Shown here: positions 41,566 through 50,907 of the stretch, piece by piece | How the letters are laid out: every line of letters starts with the position of its first letter | Position numbering within the stretch: position 1 is the first letter of the stretch | Origin: Aldrovandia affinis | Lineage: Eukaryota; Chordata; Actinopteri; Notacanthiformes; Halosauridae | DNA: 64,000 bases | NCBI GenBank assembly: GCA_029706075.1 | Contig: JAINUG010000070.1 | Span: 2,093,500-2,157,499 of the forward strand | Direction: 5' to 3' | Notes under the pieces: model-generated | Told to the model about the DNA's origin: nothing | Seen by the model: only the letters and a program-made list of their open reading frames with translations | Database searches by the model: none | Translations under genes and position numbers: made by a program

Positions 41566-44500
41566 CTCTCTGTCACTGATTTCAGAGATTGTAGATTACA
41601 TTGAGGAAGAGGACAGCGAGGACAATGTGAGTGTGTCGTCCAATGGAATTAGAGAGCCAGAGGAGGAGAGTCTGGAGACACCTACCCCAGACATTGAAGG
41701 TATGCTTTTTATAAATTGGCTCAGGAGGCCATGAATTTGCACAAATACATACATAAATATGTGAAACATGTTATATGTAGCAGTGATGTAGCAGTGCATT
41801 GTTGGCAATGCTAAACCATGGTAAATTTGTATACAGGGAAAAGCTCTGGCGTTAGTCAGCAGTCTGTTAACTGTAAGATATTCATTTAAGGTTGTATGGA
41901 TGTTGACAATGCTGATGATGATCTGTACCAGTCTGAGGGTGACAAAGTGGACCATAGCAGTGGTAAGTCAAGCCACTTTCTGAAGAGATGGTGCCCCTCT
42001 GTCCTTTGACTGTTTCAATTCACTGCTATGCAGTCTTCACCTTTTTTACTTAGCTGTGGCTAAGCAGGCCTCTCAACGTTAGTGTTTCACACTCACTCAC
42101 TCACTGACTCACTCTCTGAATAACGGAATGAGTTTCTCCCCCAAAGTAATGACAGTACCTTAATTCTACACTGGTATGCGCTGTGTATCTGGTGGACTTG
42201 CACTACCTCCAGTATGATCGCTGCTAGGTTTTTTTTTTTTTTTTATTCTTGTATTTTAGCATCTGGTATTTCAATATACTATGATGTTCTGTATGTCTGT
42301 ATAGCTGCTAGGTTTTTACTCTGTTTTAAAAAAATATATTTATCTTGTATTTATTATTCAGTATACTGTGATGTCCTGTATGTCTTGTGTGTTCTTTCTC
42401 CTGTATCATTGCTGCTGTGACAAATCAAATCCTCCCCCAGGATTAATAAAGGCTATCTTATCTTATCTAGATGGCAAAAAGGCACTTATAACTAGTGATG
42501 CGAGAGTCAGATTTCATGAACTCTAGTCTGGGCTGAGCTTGTGAATGTATTATCAGTGACCTATTAATTTCATCCAATCATAATGTTTTGGTATGAAGAG
42601 CAAAGCCTTTTTACTTTTACTTTTTAGCCTTTTACATACCAGTCACCCAAATGACTGTAGTCCCCCAAACAGCAACTGATTTTAATCAGTTAATATATAT
42701 TATAATCAGATTATAATTCATTACATGTTTGATTTATTGTCAGTCAAATTCAGTCGGCATACAAGACAAGCAATGCAATTATGAGTGCGCTACATAACGT
42801 GTTATTTTTTTAGAGGTCGCAGGTGACATTGATGGAGACTGTGCTGAAAGTTCCAGTAGTGAAGAGGACAATGACTCAAACTCAATGGATGATCTCGCCA
42901 AAGCCACAGAGATTCTCTCATTGGCTGAACTGTTGCAGGATGAAGGTATGGCACACAACTATATCTAGCTGGACCAAAAGTGTCTCACCTTACTATGTGT
43001 AAATGGCAGTGGGTAGAGGAAAGGAACATTTGGGTGGTGAAACTAGCGATGAGATTGTGTGTTATCATGACTCACTGGTTTGAAACAATGAGGCATTGGT
43101 TAATTGTGTCTGTGTGCCCCACGGTGCACCGGGTTAGTGCTGATTGGAATCGATTTAAAAAGTGAGCGCCCGGCGAGGACGGCAAAGGCAGCACAAAAAA
43201 AAAAACAAAAAAACTAAAAAGTCAACACAGAGCACGTGCAGAATTATTGTTGCTGCCATTGTGTGGAGCCAGTGAGATCTGTCTTGCTGCTAGTTTTACA
43301 GACTACCGCCACATATTTACATTCAAGTCCATCCCTCCGGCTTCAGCCGTCTTCATGCCATGGGGCAGCCTAAATGAACGGACCCAATCATAGTGTTTTA
43401 CTAACTAAGGGCAAAGTCAATCGATTGAATGACTTACTGATTGATCGATTGATTGATCCGTTGATTGACAGATGCCATGAGCGAGGTGGCCAGCGTGGTA
43501 ACGGACGGGGATGGGGACGTAGCCGACCTGCTGCAGGTGACGGAGGAGGCCGAGCAGGTACAGGCTGAGAGGATGATGGAGGGGGATGACATGCAGAAAC
43601 ATATCCGGAGTGCCCGTAGGCGGCTGGCAGTCACACAGAGGGTGGTCCTGGTCTACGTGCCAGAGGAGGAGCAGGAGAAAGAGGAGGAGAACAGACAACA
43701 GGGCGACTATGACAAGAGTTGGGAGGTAAGTCGCAGCTAATCGTTGCTATCCTTGATTTATCCAAACTGGCAGCCTGTTTTTGAGCAAGTGGGAAGCAGG
43801 TCAAATAAAGCAGGTGTCTGGTTTAGGTAGAACTTTCTTCTTCTACTATCATTCCTTCAGATAACCTCACATATGAAGAAGAAGATGAAAAGAGTGGTGA
43901 AGCAGGAGCTTCAGAAGACTGACCACATGCTGGAGGAGGATGCAGCGCAGATCTGTGACCTCTGGGCCCTGCCTTACAAGCAGCGCTGGAGTCTCTACAG
44001 GTGAACTTTCTGCCACAGATCCCATAGACTAAACAGATGTTCAGAAACCCTGGCACCTACAGGTATCTGCCAAAATAAAGAACACGCCAACATATATTGT
44101 CTTAATAGGCCGTTGGGCCAACATGATCCACCAGATGTTCATGGTGGTGGAAAATGGGCGCTCCTTTATTGTGGCAGTTACCTGTAACGCTGCTGTTCTG
44201 CTGACAGTATCAGTAGCTGTTGGTAAAACCACCCACATAAAATGGGCCCCTGGGTGGTGTGACCAGTTGCCTTCTGCAGCCTGGGTTTGAGCCCAGCTCT
44301 GACCAGGAGTCCCGTTTGGGGGGAGCAACTGTCTGTCTGTGATTTGTTTTTATTTAAGTGCATTAAAATAAAATAAAATAAAATAAACTTAAACACCCAG
44401 GCCATATGGCCTTACAAGTTTACAATATACACATTTCCAATATACAATTACAATTTACATTTACTAGTACATATACTATATTCTACACAATAGACACCCA

Positions 44501-45019
44501 CATTTCAATGTTAGATGTATGTCATTAATAAACAATCCCACACATGACGCGGTTACAGAATATTGTATATATATTTTTATCATGTCTATAATCATTGTAT
44601 CGCCACATGCCACATGGTTGATATGAAGTATACAGTAACCGATCACTCTGACCCTTAAGACTCTGGCAGTCCAAGTACCGGAGCGATATAAGAAGCAGGA
44701 TTCTCCAGTCTGAGAACGAGTACCAGAAGACAGTGAGCCGCATCGACGAGCTGAGAAACCTGGAGGATGAGACCGTGCTCAGGAACGCCAGCGTCATCGG
44801 AATGACAACCACGTGTGAGTAAGCACAGAGAGGAATGTGCTTTAAAATGTTCTGGGGTTTTGTGCCTATTGTGCAAAATAGACACATTTTGAGAAGCACT
44901 TCATTTTGTATGCATTATTATTATTAGTAGTAGTATTAGTAGCAGTAGTAGTAATACTACTAGTGGTAGTAGAAGCAGTAGTAGTAGTAGTAGTGTTATT
45001 GATATTAGCATTGTTATTC

Positions 45020-45053
<34 letters not shown>

Positions 45054-48000
45054 TAAGTGAGCGGTCTGTGCAGGTGCGGCCCGGTACAGGAGGGTTCTGC
45101 AGGCCATCCGTCCCAGGATCGTGGTGGTGGAGGAGGCGGCCGAGGTTCTGGAGGCCCACATCATCACCACACTGACCCCTGCCTGCCAGCACCTTATACT
45201 GATTGGTGACCACCAGCAGGTAGGGCCCCCCGTTTATACTCCTAATTTTCTCAATTATAAAATCTGATTTAACTTGTTTCTGCTTGAATAAATACATATT
45301 TTAGGATAATAATAACTCTCGTCCCCTCCATGTATTAATCACTAATGATATGTCACACGCCACGTGACAAACCCTGGATGGCAACAGAGCAGTATGGAGA
45401 TGGAGTGGAGTTTGTCAGTCTAAGGACCAGATTTTTATTATTGATTTTTATTTTTATTTTTTCCCGTCTCTCCCCCCAGACATGGGGAAGAGACAGTGAG
45501 AGTAGCAGGTTAACATATAACAAACACAAACACAAACACCAAAATCTTCACCCTACTCGCCACGAAGCTTTCGGGTAAAAACAACAAACTAAAATAACAA
45601 ACTAAAATAATCATAACTTACGGGACGCCTCTTCTTCCGGAGTTCCCCTGGAACCTCCCAGGCACACACATATCCAGTGACCTTTCAAGTGCTTCCCACC
45701 CATGCATACTGAGACACTCGAACTTTGCAGTCCGAGTGCTCTTTTCAACCCATTCATACAGAGACACTCGCCACTCCCCACAGTGAGGGGTTTCTGGCAA
45801 CCAGCCCTGAGACACTCTCCACTGCCCGAGTGCGAAGTTCTCTTTCAATCACACAAATAAAACCGATCACAGCCTCTTTCAGGGCGCCCTCTCGCTCTCT
45901 ATCATGTTCACACCGAGGGAGAGAGGCAGACACTCTTAGTGCGCCCCCTCTCCCACACACACAAGAAGCACTCTACTCAGTCACTTTCGACAAACGCACA
46001 CAAAACTCAACAAACATCAAACATCAAACCATCACACATCCAACATTCCAACATTCCAACATTACAACACAATACCTCACGCTCACGCTCACGCTCACGC
46101 TCACAACAAAAGACTCACTCTCATGAAACACACAAAGACAAAAAACTCACTGATTTCCCTCTCGCCCCACCTGCTCTTAAATAGGCTCACTTTCTGCCTG
46201 GCTCAGATGGGACTTGTGAGGAAATCACCCATCTATCAATCACTCAACACTTAAACAATTCACATTCACACAGACACCCAATCAGCCAACTGACTTCCAT
46301 ATCAATTAACTGATTGACACCAATTCAATAATAATTAAATCAACTATGGCCTTTGGAGCAACCTTCTGGGTGACAGTTCACTCTCACACCCTGTGAGAGT
46401 GCCAAACCTGCCCCCGGAAAGTCTCCCTGCTCCAAAGGCCTCCTCCACATATAAAAGACAGGCAACCATGCCACTCCCACGTGGCCGAGACCGACGCCCT
46501 CCACATGATAATAATAATATATCTTTTTTAAGTTAAAATAAAATAAATAATCTTTTTATTTTATTGGTAGAAAAATAAAAGGTGCCGGAAATTTTAAAAA
46601 CACGCAAATCCAAAATCTCAAGACGGGTGCCAAACAGAGCAGTAGACCAAATAAAAAATTTGAATTTAGACGCTGTGTAATTCATTTCAGTTAATTTATT
46701 AGCAACGAAAGTGGCAATGCTGAGCCACGAGGCTCGAAACATTAAATATCTTTGTTGCTGACAAATGAATTGCAGTGGGGAGCAAACACAGTGTGTGGAC
46801 TCATTCTTCTTATTAAAATAAGATAAAGCCACCTATTCTAAAAAATATATATTGTCATTTGTATGAATAAAAATATTATTTTATAAATATAATTAATAAA
46901 ATATAAATGTAATGGCTCTGTGGCTCTGTGTGGCTCATTAGGTAGTGCATAGCGCTGACATCAGTTAGATTCCCATTGGGGCCACATATACTGAAAAAAA
47001 AAGTATAATGTATGCATTTATTACAAAGTTGCTTTGGATAAAAGTGTCTACTAAATGGCATATGTTTCTGCTAAATGGCAAATATTATAAATATATCAAT
47101 ATAAATGCAATGATGTAAGACAGGATCTTTATAACCTCCGGCCCTGGATGGGCCTGCAGTATCTGTAGGCCCTCGTGATGGGCGGATGACGCTTCATGAG
47201 CACCACAGTGGGTTGAGAAGCTAGGTACCCAGTGCTATCAATCTCTGAGCTGTAGCTTTGTGCTTCATAGTGGAACACCACAGTATGATTACAATCACTG
47301 ACAGCACATGCTCCACCCAGCTCTCCTTTTTCACCAGCCTTTAGCCTCCCCTTGTCTTAATTGAACCAACTGAGTTTCCCACCCTGCTTTGAGACAGTGT
47401 TGGAGAACCTGCTGGTTAGCATCCCTCTGTGCCTATAGCTTTGTCATGATATGCTGATGCTTAATTAATGCTTAATTAATGTGTGTCTTTATTGGTTTTG
47501 GGATTTTCATGGGATTGAAGCAAATGTGGAATTCTTTGTATTTTTCATGGCTGCCATTGTAGCTGCGCCCCAGTGCCACGGTGTACGAACTCGCCAGGAA
47601 CTTTAACTTGGAGGTGTCCTTGTTTGAGCGGCTCATTCGAATGGACGTCCCATATGTCAGACTGGACTACCAGGTATGGTAATGACAGTAGAGGCCAGGC
47701 TTCCCAGGGTTACTGAAAGGATGACAAATCCTGTAGAGGTGCTATTGGCTGTTTCGTGAGAACCATTCCAGATGTGCTTTAAAGTGGAGTTTTGTTTTTT
47801 TCATAGCATCGTATGCGTCCAGAGCTCGCTCGGCTATTGACACCTCACATCTACGACAAACTGGAAAACCACTCGTCTGTCAACCTATATGAAAATATCA
47901 AGGTAATAATATATATCCAGGTAACTGCCAAAATCAAGGAAACACTTGAGTAAATGACGGATTCTGGCACCTCTGTTATAGTGTGGGGTGCATTTTCCTG

Positions 48001-50907
48001 GCATGGTTTAGGTCCACGCAACCCCTTAGAGGGAAAGGTAAACCAATAAATGCAAAGCCACAGGTGAGTGATCACCTTCAACCTGCGGTGAAGCATTTCT
48101 ATCCTGATGGTAGTGGTTTCTTCTAGGATGACAATGCCCATATCCACAGGGCACGAGTGGACACTGAATGGTTTGATGAGCATGAAAACGTGGTGGCCAA
48201 ACACCTTAATAAAACTCTTTATGTGGGTGATACCTTCATTTTGGCAGTTACCTGTAAATAACAGGTGATAATAGACAACTTTGTTGTAATTCATACATGT
48301 GGCAATGGACCCCAGGGAAGAGAACCAGTCTTTTAAAGGAACAATTTAATTTAATGTAATTTAATGTAATTTGCATTACATGTTATGTAGTATGTGTGGA
48401 GTAACATTGCTGTTTCCCTGGTGTCATTATATTTGACCAATATGCATGCATCTTGTATTTTTAATAGTTATCTGTATTGATTAACATATCTGGAAATAAT
48501 GTCTAGAGTCAGGCATGCATGAGGAGAACATGAGTGCCCGTGAAAAAATATATATATATTTCACCCCGCCAATTTTGTCTTGTTTTAGGGGGTGACAACG
48601 AACATCTTCTTTGTGGATCACGATTACCTTGAAGAGAACATCCACGAGGGCCGCAGCCACCAGAACATGCACGAGGCGACCTTCGTGAAAGCCCTCTGCT
48701 ACTACCTCATTTGCCAGGGCTACAAGCCCTCTCAGATCACCGTTCTCACCACGTACACCGGCCAGCTCTTCTGCCTGAAGAACATCATGCCTAAGAGCAA
48801 GTTTGACGGTGTCAATCTGTGTGTGGTAGACCGATACCAGGGCGAGGAAAATGACATTGTGATACTCTCTTTGGTCAGGAGCAACGCGGAGGGGAAAGTG
48901 GGCTTCCTGAGTATCCCCAACCGTGTTTGCGTGGCTCTGTCACGGGCCAAAAAGGCCCTGTTCTGTATCGGCAACATGACCATGCTCTCCAATGTCCCTC
49001 TGTGGCGCAAAATCATCGACGTGCTGAGCTGCCATGGGCAGGTGGGCAAGGCTATGATGCTGCGGTGCGAGAACCATCCCGCCACCCTCACAGCGGTGTC
49101 CAAGCCGGAGGACTTCCTCAAGGTGCTGGAGGGAGGCTGCAACCTGCCCTGCGATTATCGGCTCGCCTGTGGCCATGTCTGTACCAGGCTGTGCCACCCC
49201 ACCGATGCAGAGCACAAGGAGTTTAAATGCACCAAACCCTGTGCTAAAACCCTGTGCCAGGATGGGCACAGGTGCCCTAAGAAATGCTTTGAAGAGTGCG
49301 GTGAGTGCAAGGTACTCCTCGTCAAGAAGATACCCATGTGCGGCCATGAGCAAGAAGTCCCCTGCTCGGTCTCCCTGGACAGCGTGATTTGCCGCATCCC
49401 CTGCAACAAGACACTGCCGTGTGGCCACATGTGCGCCCAGGCTTGCGGTGAGTCCTGCACGCACAGCTGTCTCCAGAAAGTGACAGTGGATCTTAAGTGC
49501 GGCCACCAGAGGGTCATGCAGTGTCACGTGAAGCAGGAGGCCGATAAGAATCAGGAGCCGATCAAGTGCTGGAAGAAATGTGACGGCGAGCTAGACTGTG
49601 GACACGCCTGCTCCGGAAACTGCTTTCAGTGCAGTGGGGGTAGCGCGCATATTCCTTGCACTTCTTCCTGCAACGTTCAGCTGATCTGTTTGCACCGGTG
49701 CCAAAGGGAATGCAGGCAGAGATGTGTGCCTTGCTCTAAGCCGTGTGAAACCCAGTGCTACCACATGAAATGCCCAAAGCTGTGCTCGGAGGACTGTCTG
49801 CCGTGCATGGCTTTATGCGGCTGGCGTTGCAAGCACCACTGCTGCACGCGCTTGTGCCACGAGCCCTGCGACAGGCCGCCATGCCAGGTCCCCTGCTACA
49901 AGAAGCTGAAATGCAAGCACGTGTGCATTGGCATGTGCGGGGAGCCGTGCCCAGACAAGTGCCGCGTCTGCAACGCAGACGAGGTCGGGGAGCTGTTCTT
50001 CGGCAATGAGGCCAACCCTAAAGCCCGCTTTGTGCAGCTGGCAGACTGCAGGCACATCTTCGAGGTGGAAGGGTTTGATTCCTGGATGACGGCACCGGAG
50101 GAGAATGGGGCCATCAGACCGAAGTCCTGTCCCAAGTGCCAAACACCCATCCAGAGGAGTGTGCGCTACAACGCCATTGTCAAAAGGATGCGGTTGGACA
50201 TCGAAGCAATGAAGAGGAAGGCGGCGGCGATATGGGCAGAGCACATTCAAAACAAAGTGGAGAGAGAGAGAGAGAGGATGGAGATAAAATCTCCTGATAT
50301 CCCGCCACTGCTTGCCAAGTTAACAGACTCCGACCTGAGGGGAGTAGCACTTGTCAACAAACAGATCAAGCTCCTCTCCCAGCTGATGGAAATAAAATGC
50401 AATGCAAGATTGGCCTTGTTGCCAATGCTCTGTTTGTTGCAGATAAACCAAGAGGCAGACCTCTGCAGTAAAAATATAGCCTCAGCAAAATTCCAACAGG
50501 TGTCTGAGTGTGAGACAGAAGTCAAAAGGCTTCTGTGTCTGGCTGAAGCGCAGGCATTATCTGCAATCTGCAGGAAAAGCAGCCTGCTAGCTACAGGATT
50601 AAACCTGAAATCTGCTAGCTACAGAATCACACATCTAAAACTGAAGGAAGTAATCTGTAGATTGACGGACAGTAACGCGCCACTGAACAAACGTGACATG
50701 GAAAAAGTGCGAGAAACGCTGGATGGCGTAGCGCAGGAGATAAACCCGTCCAGGAGATGGAGGATGTTTGAGGATAATGAGGGTTCTGTTCTTGATTGTG
50801 ACTTCCTGAAACTGAACCACTGGTTCAAGTGTAGCAGAGGCCACATATGCTACAGGCAGAGTGCTGACAACCAAAGTGAATGCTGCCCTCAGTGTTTGAC
50901 AGAGTGA
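33086..50907 (+). CDS. znfx1: NFX1-type zinc finger-containing protein 1 (ZNFX1-like), complete 19-exon gene
   Basis: Coding exons 33086-33110, 34156-34218, 34341-34583, 34708-34878, 35333-36994, 37181-37309, 37729-37883, 38273-38416, 38686-38782, 41586-41699, 41891-41962, 42814-42945, 43472-43725, 43861-44000, 44660-44814, 45074-45219, 47563-47673, 47807-47902 and 48589-50907 total 6,228 nt, giving 2,075 residues with no frameshift. Residues 1-200 are Gly/Arg/Ser-rich and disordered. SF1 helicase motifs follow: Walker A GPPGTGKT (717-724), VVVEEAAE (1202-1209), GDHQQLRP (1230-1237), YQGEENDI (1386-1393) and VALSRAKK (1418-1425). NFX1-type CxxC-GH fingers span about 1495-1774, and an RZ-like finger ends the protein. 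ZNFX1 is an interferon-induced dsRNA-binding helicase; the human protein restricts RNA viruses with MAVS at mitochondria, and the worm protein acts in small-RNA inheritance. Fish often have several znfx1-like paralogues, so strict orthology is uncertain. Confidence 0.93.
34156..34218 (+). CDS. znfx1: znfx1 coding exon 2
   Basis: A 63-nt exon, phase 1-1, between cacgcag and gtgagt. It encodes [20 protein letters not shown], a disordered Gln/Ser/Gly segment. Confidence 0.7.
34341..34583 (+). CDS. znfx1: znfx1 coding exon 3
   Basis: A 243-nt exon, phase 1-1, between tttttgcag and gtaaag. It encodes a low-complexity Arg/Gly/Ser/Pro segment ([19 protein letters not shown] onward), typical of the ZNFX1 N-terminus. 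Confidence 0.75.
34708..34878 (+). CDS. znfx1: znfx1 coding exon 4
   Basis: A 171-nt exon, phase 1-1, encoding [18 protein letters not shown] through NLNAKNN. An earlier AG at 34680 would put the frame into a stop at 34861-34863, so the acceptor ending atcgcag (34707) is preferred. Confidence 0.7.
35333..36994 (+). CDS. znfx1: znfx1 coding exon 5: N-terminal region and Walker A start
   Basis: A 1,662-nt exon, phase 1-1, between ccctgcag and gtaatc. It encodes [82 protein letters not shown] and [24 protein letters not shown] segments of the ZNFX1 N-terminal region. It ends with [18 protein letters not shown] and GPPGTG. The Walker A motif is split by the intron. Confidence 0.96.
37181..37309 (+). 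CDS. znfx1: znfx1 coding exon 6: Walker A end and motif Ia
   Basis: A 129-nt exon, phase 1-1, between cgtttag and gtactg. It completes GPPGTGKT and encodes [15 protein letters not shown], helicase motif Ia. Confidence 0.95.
37424..37622 (+). mobile_element. tRNA-derived SINE with conserved fish tail (znfx1 intron 6)
   Basis: B-box-like GGTTTGATTCC, the core CCCTTGAGCAAGGTACTTAA, and the tail CACTCTGGATAAGAGCATCT. Tail-only or degenerate relatives are at about 20600-20705, 28235-28290 and 52430-52495. Confidence 0.75.
37729..37883 (+). CDS. znfx1: znfx1 coding exon 7
   Basis: A 155-nt exon, phase 1 in and 0 out, encoding [20 protein letters not shown] through HLRAMYAQ. It matches the VRVGGRS segment after motif Ia in ZNFX1. 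Confidence 0.9.
38273..38416 (+). CDS. znfx1: znfx1 coding exon 8
   Basis: A 144-nt exon, phase 0-0, encoding [17 protein letters not shown] through [10 protein letters not shown]. It is a helical, charged helicase insert. Confidence 0.85.
38455..38590 (+). repeat. Tandem array of acceptor-like units in znfx1 intron 8
   Basis: Three ~45-50 bp copies of TTTTCTTTTACAGTTTGTTG (or TTTCATAG) followed by TAG and a T-rich run. It starts about 40 bp after the donor of coding exon 8. Each copy resembles a polypyrimidine tract plus AG. Confidence 0.8.
38686..38782 (+). CDS. znfx1: znfx1 coding exon 9
   Basis: A 97-nt exon, phase 0-1, between ctgttcag and gtgaga. It encodes [20 protein letters not shown] through SRQMG, with the MLDWLG segment that matches MLEWLG of human ZNFX1. 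Confidence 0.85.
40605..41194 (-). mobile_element. Solo LTR, family 2, with target-site duplication
   Basis: 590 bp beginning TGTGGCGTCC and ending CTGCCACA, with inverted ends TGTGGC/GCCACA, flanked by the 4-bp duplication ATGC (40601-40604 and 41195-41198). On the minus strand TATTTAAA is at 41043-41036 and AATAAA at 40710-40705. It lies antisense in znfx1 intron 9. A 4-bp duplication is usual for several LTR retroelement groups; the group cannot be named. Confidence 0.8.
41521..41565 (+). repeat. (GT)n microsatellite upstream of znfx1 exon 10
   Basis: An uninterrupted GT tract of about 44 bp that ends ~22 bp before the exon 10 acceptor. Confidence 0.95.
41586..41699 (+). CDS. znfx1: znfx1 coding exon 10 (acidic linker)
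   Basis: A 114-nt exon, phase 1-1, encoding [20 protein letters not shown] through PDIEG. A (GT)n tract ends about 22 bp upstream of its acceptor. Phase and length would allow clean skipping. Confidence 0.75.
41891..41962 (+). CDS. znfx1: znfx1 coding exon 11 (acidic linker, possible cassette)
   Basis: A 72-nt exon, phase 1-1, between catttaag and gtaagt, encoding [20 protein letters not shown]. It fits frame and composition, but the acceptor has a poor pyrimidine tract, so it may be optional or not used. Confidence 0.5.
42180..42472 (+). repeat. Retroelement 3' tail with internal duplication (znfx1 intron 11)
   Basis: Two copies of GCTGCTAGGTTTTT...ATACT-TGATGT-CTGTATGTCT (near 42221 and 42304) precede GGATTAATAAAGGCTATCTT and ATCTTATCTA, a common fish retroelement tail. 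Confidence 0.55.
42814..42945 (+). CDS. znfx1: znfx1 coding exon 12 (acidic linker)
   Basis: A 132-nt exon, phase 1-1, between atttttttag and gtatgg, encoding [20 protein letters not shown] through AELLQDE. Confidence 0.75.
43472..43725 (+). CDS. znfx1: znfx1 coding exon 13
   Basis: A 254-nt exon, phase 1 in and 0 out, encoding [20 protein letters not shown] through GDYDKSWE. It corresponds to the acidic AEEADLIQADRVIEEEE region of human ZNFX1 (here [17 protein letters not shown]). Confidence 0.9.
43861..44000 (+). CDS. znfx1: znfx1 coding exon 14
   Basis: A 140-nt exon, phase 0 in and 2 out, encoding [20 protein letters not shown] through [10 protein letters not shown]. The KKKMKKRVK-like basic patch and WxLYR match ZNFX1. 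Confidence 0.9.
44058..44186. mobile_element. Short mariner-type MITE in znfx1 intron 14
   Basis: 129 bp with ends TACAGGTATCTGCCAAAATA and GTGGCAGTTACCTGTA; same TIR family as the elements at 27135 and 47917. Confidence 0.75.
44244..44342 (+). mobile_element. tRNA-derived SINE head, family A
   Basis: GGGCCCCTGGGTGGTGTGAC, GCAGCCTGGGTTTGAGCCC and GGAGTCCCGTTTGGG match the head of the 11568 copy; tail missing. Confidence 0.6.
44660..44814 (+). CDS. znfx1: znfx1 coding exon 15
   Basis: A 155-nt exon, phase 2 in and 1 out, encoding [20 protein letters not shown] through SVIGMTTT. The donor used is GTGAGT at 44815. The junction gives MTTTCAARY, where human ZNFX1 has MTTTGAAKY. Confidence 0.9.
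44913..45060 (+). repeat. Trinucleotide array (AGT/AAT) in znfx1 intron 15
   Basis: Interrupted TAGTAG triplets followed by nine or so perfect AAT units; ends ~13 bp before the exon 16 acceptor region. Confidence 0.9.
45074..45219 (+). CDS. znfx1: znfx1 coding exon 16: helicase motifs II and III
   Basis: A 146-nt exon, phase 1 in and 0 out, encoding [20 protein letters not shown] (Walker B-like EEAA) through ILIGDHQQ. Confidence 0.96.
45351..46505 (-). mobile_element. Solo LTR, family 1, with target-site duplication
   Basis: 1,155 bp beginning TGTCACACG and ending CCTCCACA (TG...CA ends), flanked on both sides by the 5-bp duplication TGATA (45346-45350 and 46506-46510). On the minus strand a TATTTAA box is at 46184-46178 and an AATAAA at 45439-45434, giving promoter-then-polyA order. 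No internal retroelement genes adjoin. It lies antisense in znfx1 intron 16. Confidence 0.82.
46077..46103 (+). repeat. (CTCACG)n short tandem repeat inside LTR
   Basis: Four to five CTCACG hexamers inside the solo LTR at 45351-46505. Confidence 0.85.
46921..47064 (+). mobile_element. tRNA-derived SINE, family B
   Basis: Plus-strand copy: TGGCTCATTAGGTAGTGCAT head, TTGGGGCCACATATACTG and the tail TTGCTTTGGATAAAAGTGTC. Lies in znfx1 intron 16. Confidence 0.82.
47563..47673 (+). CDS. znfx1: znfx1 coding exon 17
   Basis: A 111-nt exon, phase 0-0, encoding [20 protein letters not shown] through YVRLDYQ, continuing motif III (GDHQQ-LRP). Confidence 0.96.
47807..47902 (+). CDS. znfx1: znfx1 coding exon 18: motif IV
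   Basis: A 96-nt exon, phase 0-0, encoding [20 protein letters not shown] through YENIK. QHRM across the junction is the SF1 helicase motif. Confidence 0.96.
47917..48256. mobile_element. Mariner-type element in znfx1 intron 18
   Basis: About 340 bp with ends CCAGGTAACTGCCAAAATCA and TTTTGGCAGTTACCTGTA. The interior shares GCATTTTCCTGGCATGGTTT with the 27135 element in opposite orientation and has no intact transposase. Confidence 0.75.
48589..50907 (+). CDS. znfx1: znfx1 coding exon 19: helicase C-terminus and zinc-finger array
   Basis: A 2,319-nt terminal exon after cttgttttag. It encodes [13 protein letters not shown], helicase motifs [17 protein letters not shown] and [15 protein letters not shown], then repeated NFX1-type Cys/His fingers ([51 protein letters not shown]), [13 protein letters not shown], and CPKCQTPI. 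The C-terminal coiled part ends with HWFKCSRGH and CCPQC; TGA is at 50905-50907. There is no 40-residue tail after the last finger as in human ZNFX1. Confidence 0.97.
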   Translation, partial: GVTTNIFFVDHDYLEENIHEGRSHQNMHEATFVKALCYYLICQGYKPSQITVLTTYTGQLFCLKNIMPKSKFDGVNLCVVDRYQGEENDIVILSLVRSNAEGKVGFLSIPNRVCVALSRAKKALFCIGNMTMLSNVPLWRKIIDVLSCHGQVGKAMMLRCENHPATLTAVSKPEDFLKVLEGGCNLPCDYRLACGHVCTRLCHPTDAEHKEFKCTKPCAKTLCQDGHRCPKKCFEECGECKVLLVKKIPMCGHEQEVPCSVSLDSVICRIPCNKTLPCGHMCAQACGESCTHSCLQKVTVDLKCGHQRVMQCHVKQEADKNQEPIKCWKKCDGELDCGHACSGNCFQCSGGSAHIPCTSSCNVQLICLHRCQRECRQRCVPCSKPCETQCYHMKCPKLCSEDCLPCMALCGWRCKHHCCTRLCHEPCDRPPCQVPCYKKLKCKHVCIGMCGEPCPDKCRVCNADEVGELFFGNEANPKARFVQLADCRHIFEVEGFDSWMTAPEENGAIRPKSCPKCQTPIQRSVRYNAIVKRMRLDIEAMKRKAAAIWAEHIQNKVERERERMEIKSPDIPPLLAKLTDSDLRGVALVNKQIKLLSQLMEIKCNARLALLPMLCLLQINQEADLCSKNIASAKFQQVSECETEVKRLLCLAEAQALSAICRKSSLLATGLNLKSASYRITHLKLKEVICRLTDSNAPLNKRDMEKVRETLDGVAQEINPSRRWRMFEDNEGSVLDCDFLKLNHWFKCSRGHICYRQSADNQSECCPQCLTE

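Noticed and set aside
48732..50250. Minus-strand frames of up to 195 codons over znfx1 exon 19
   Set aside because: Shadows of the Cys-rich coding exon.
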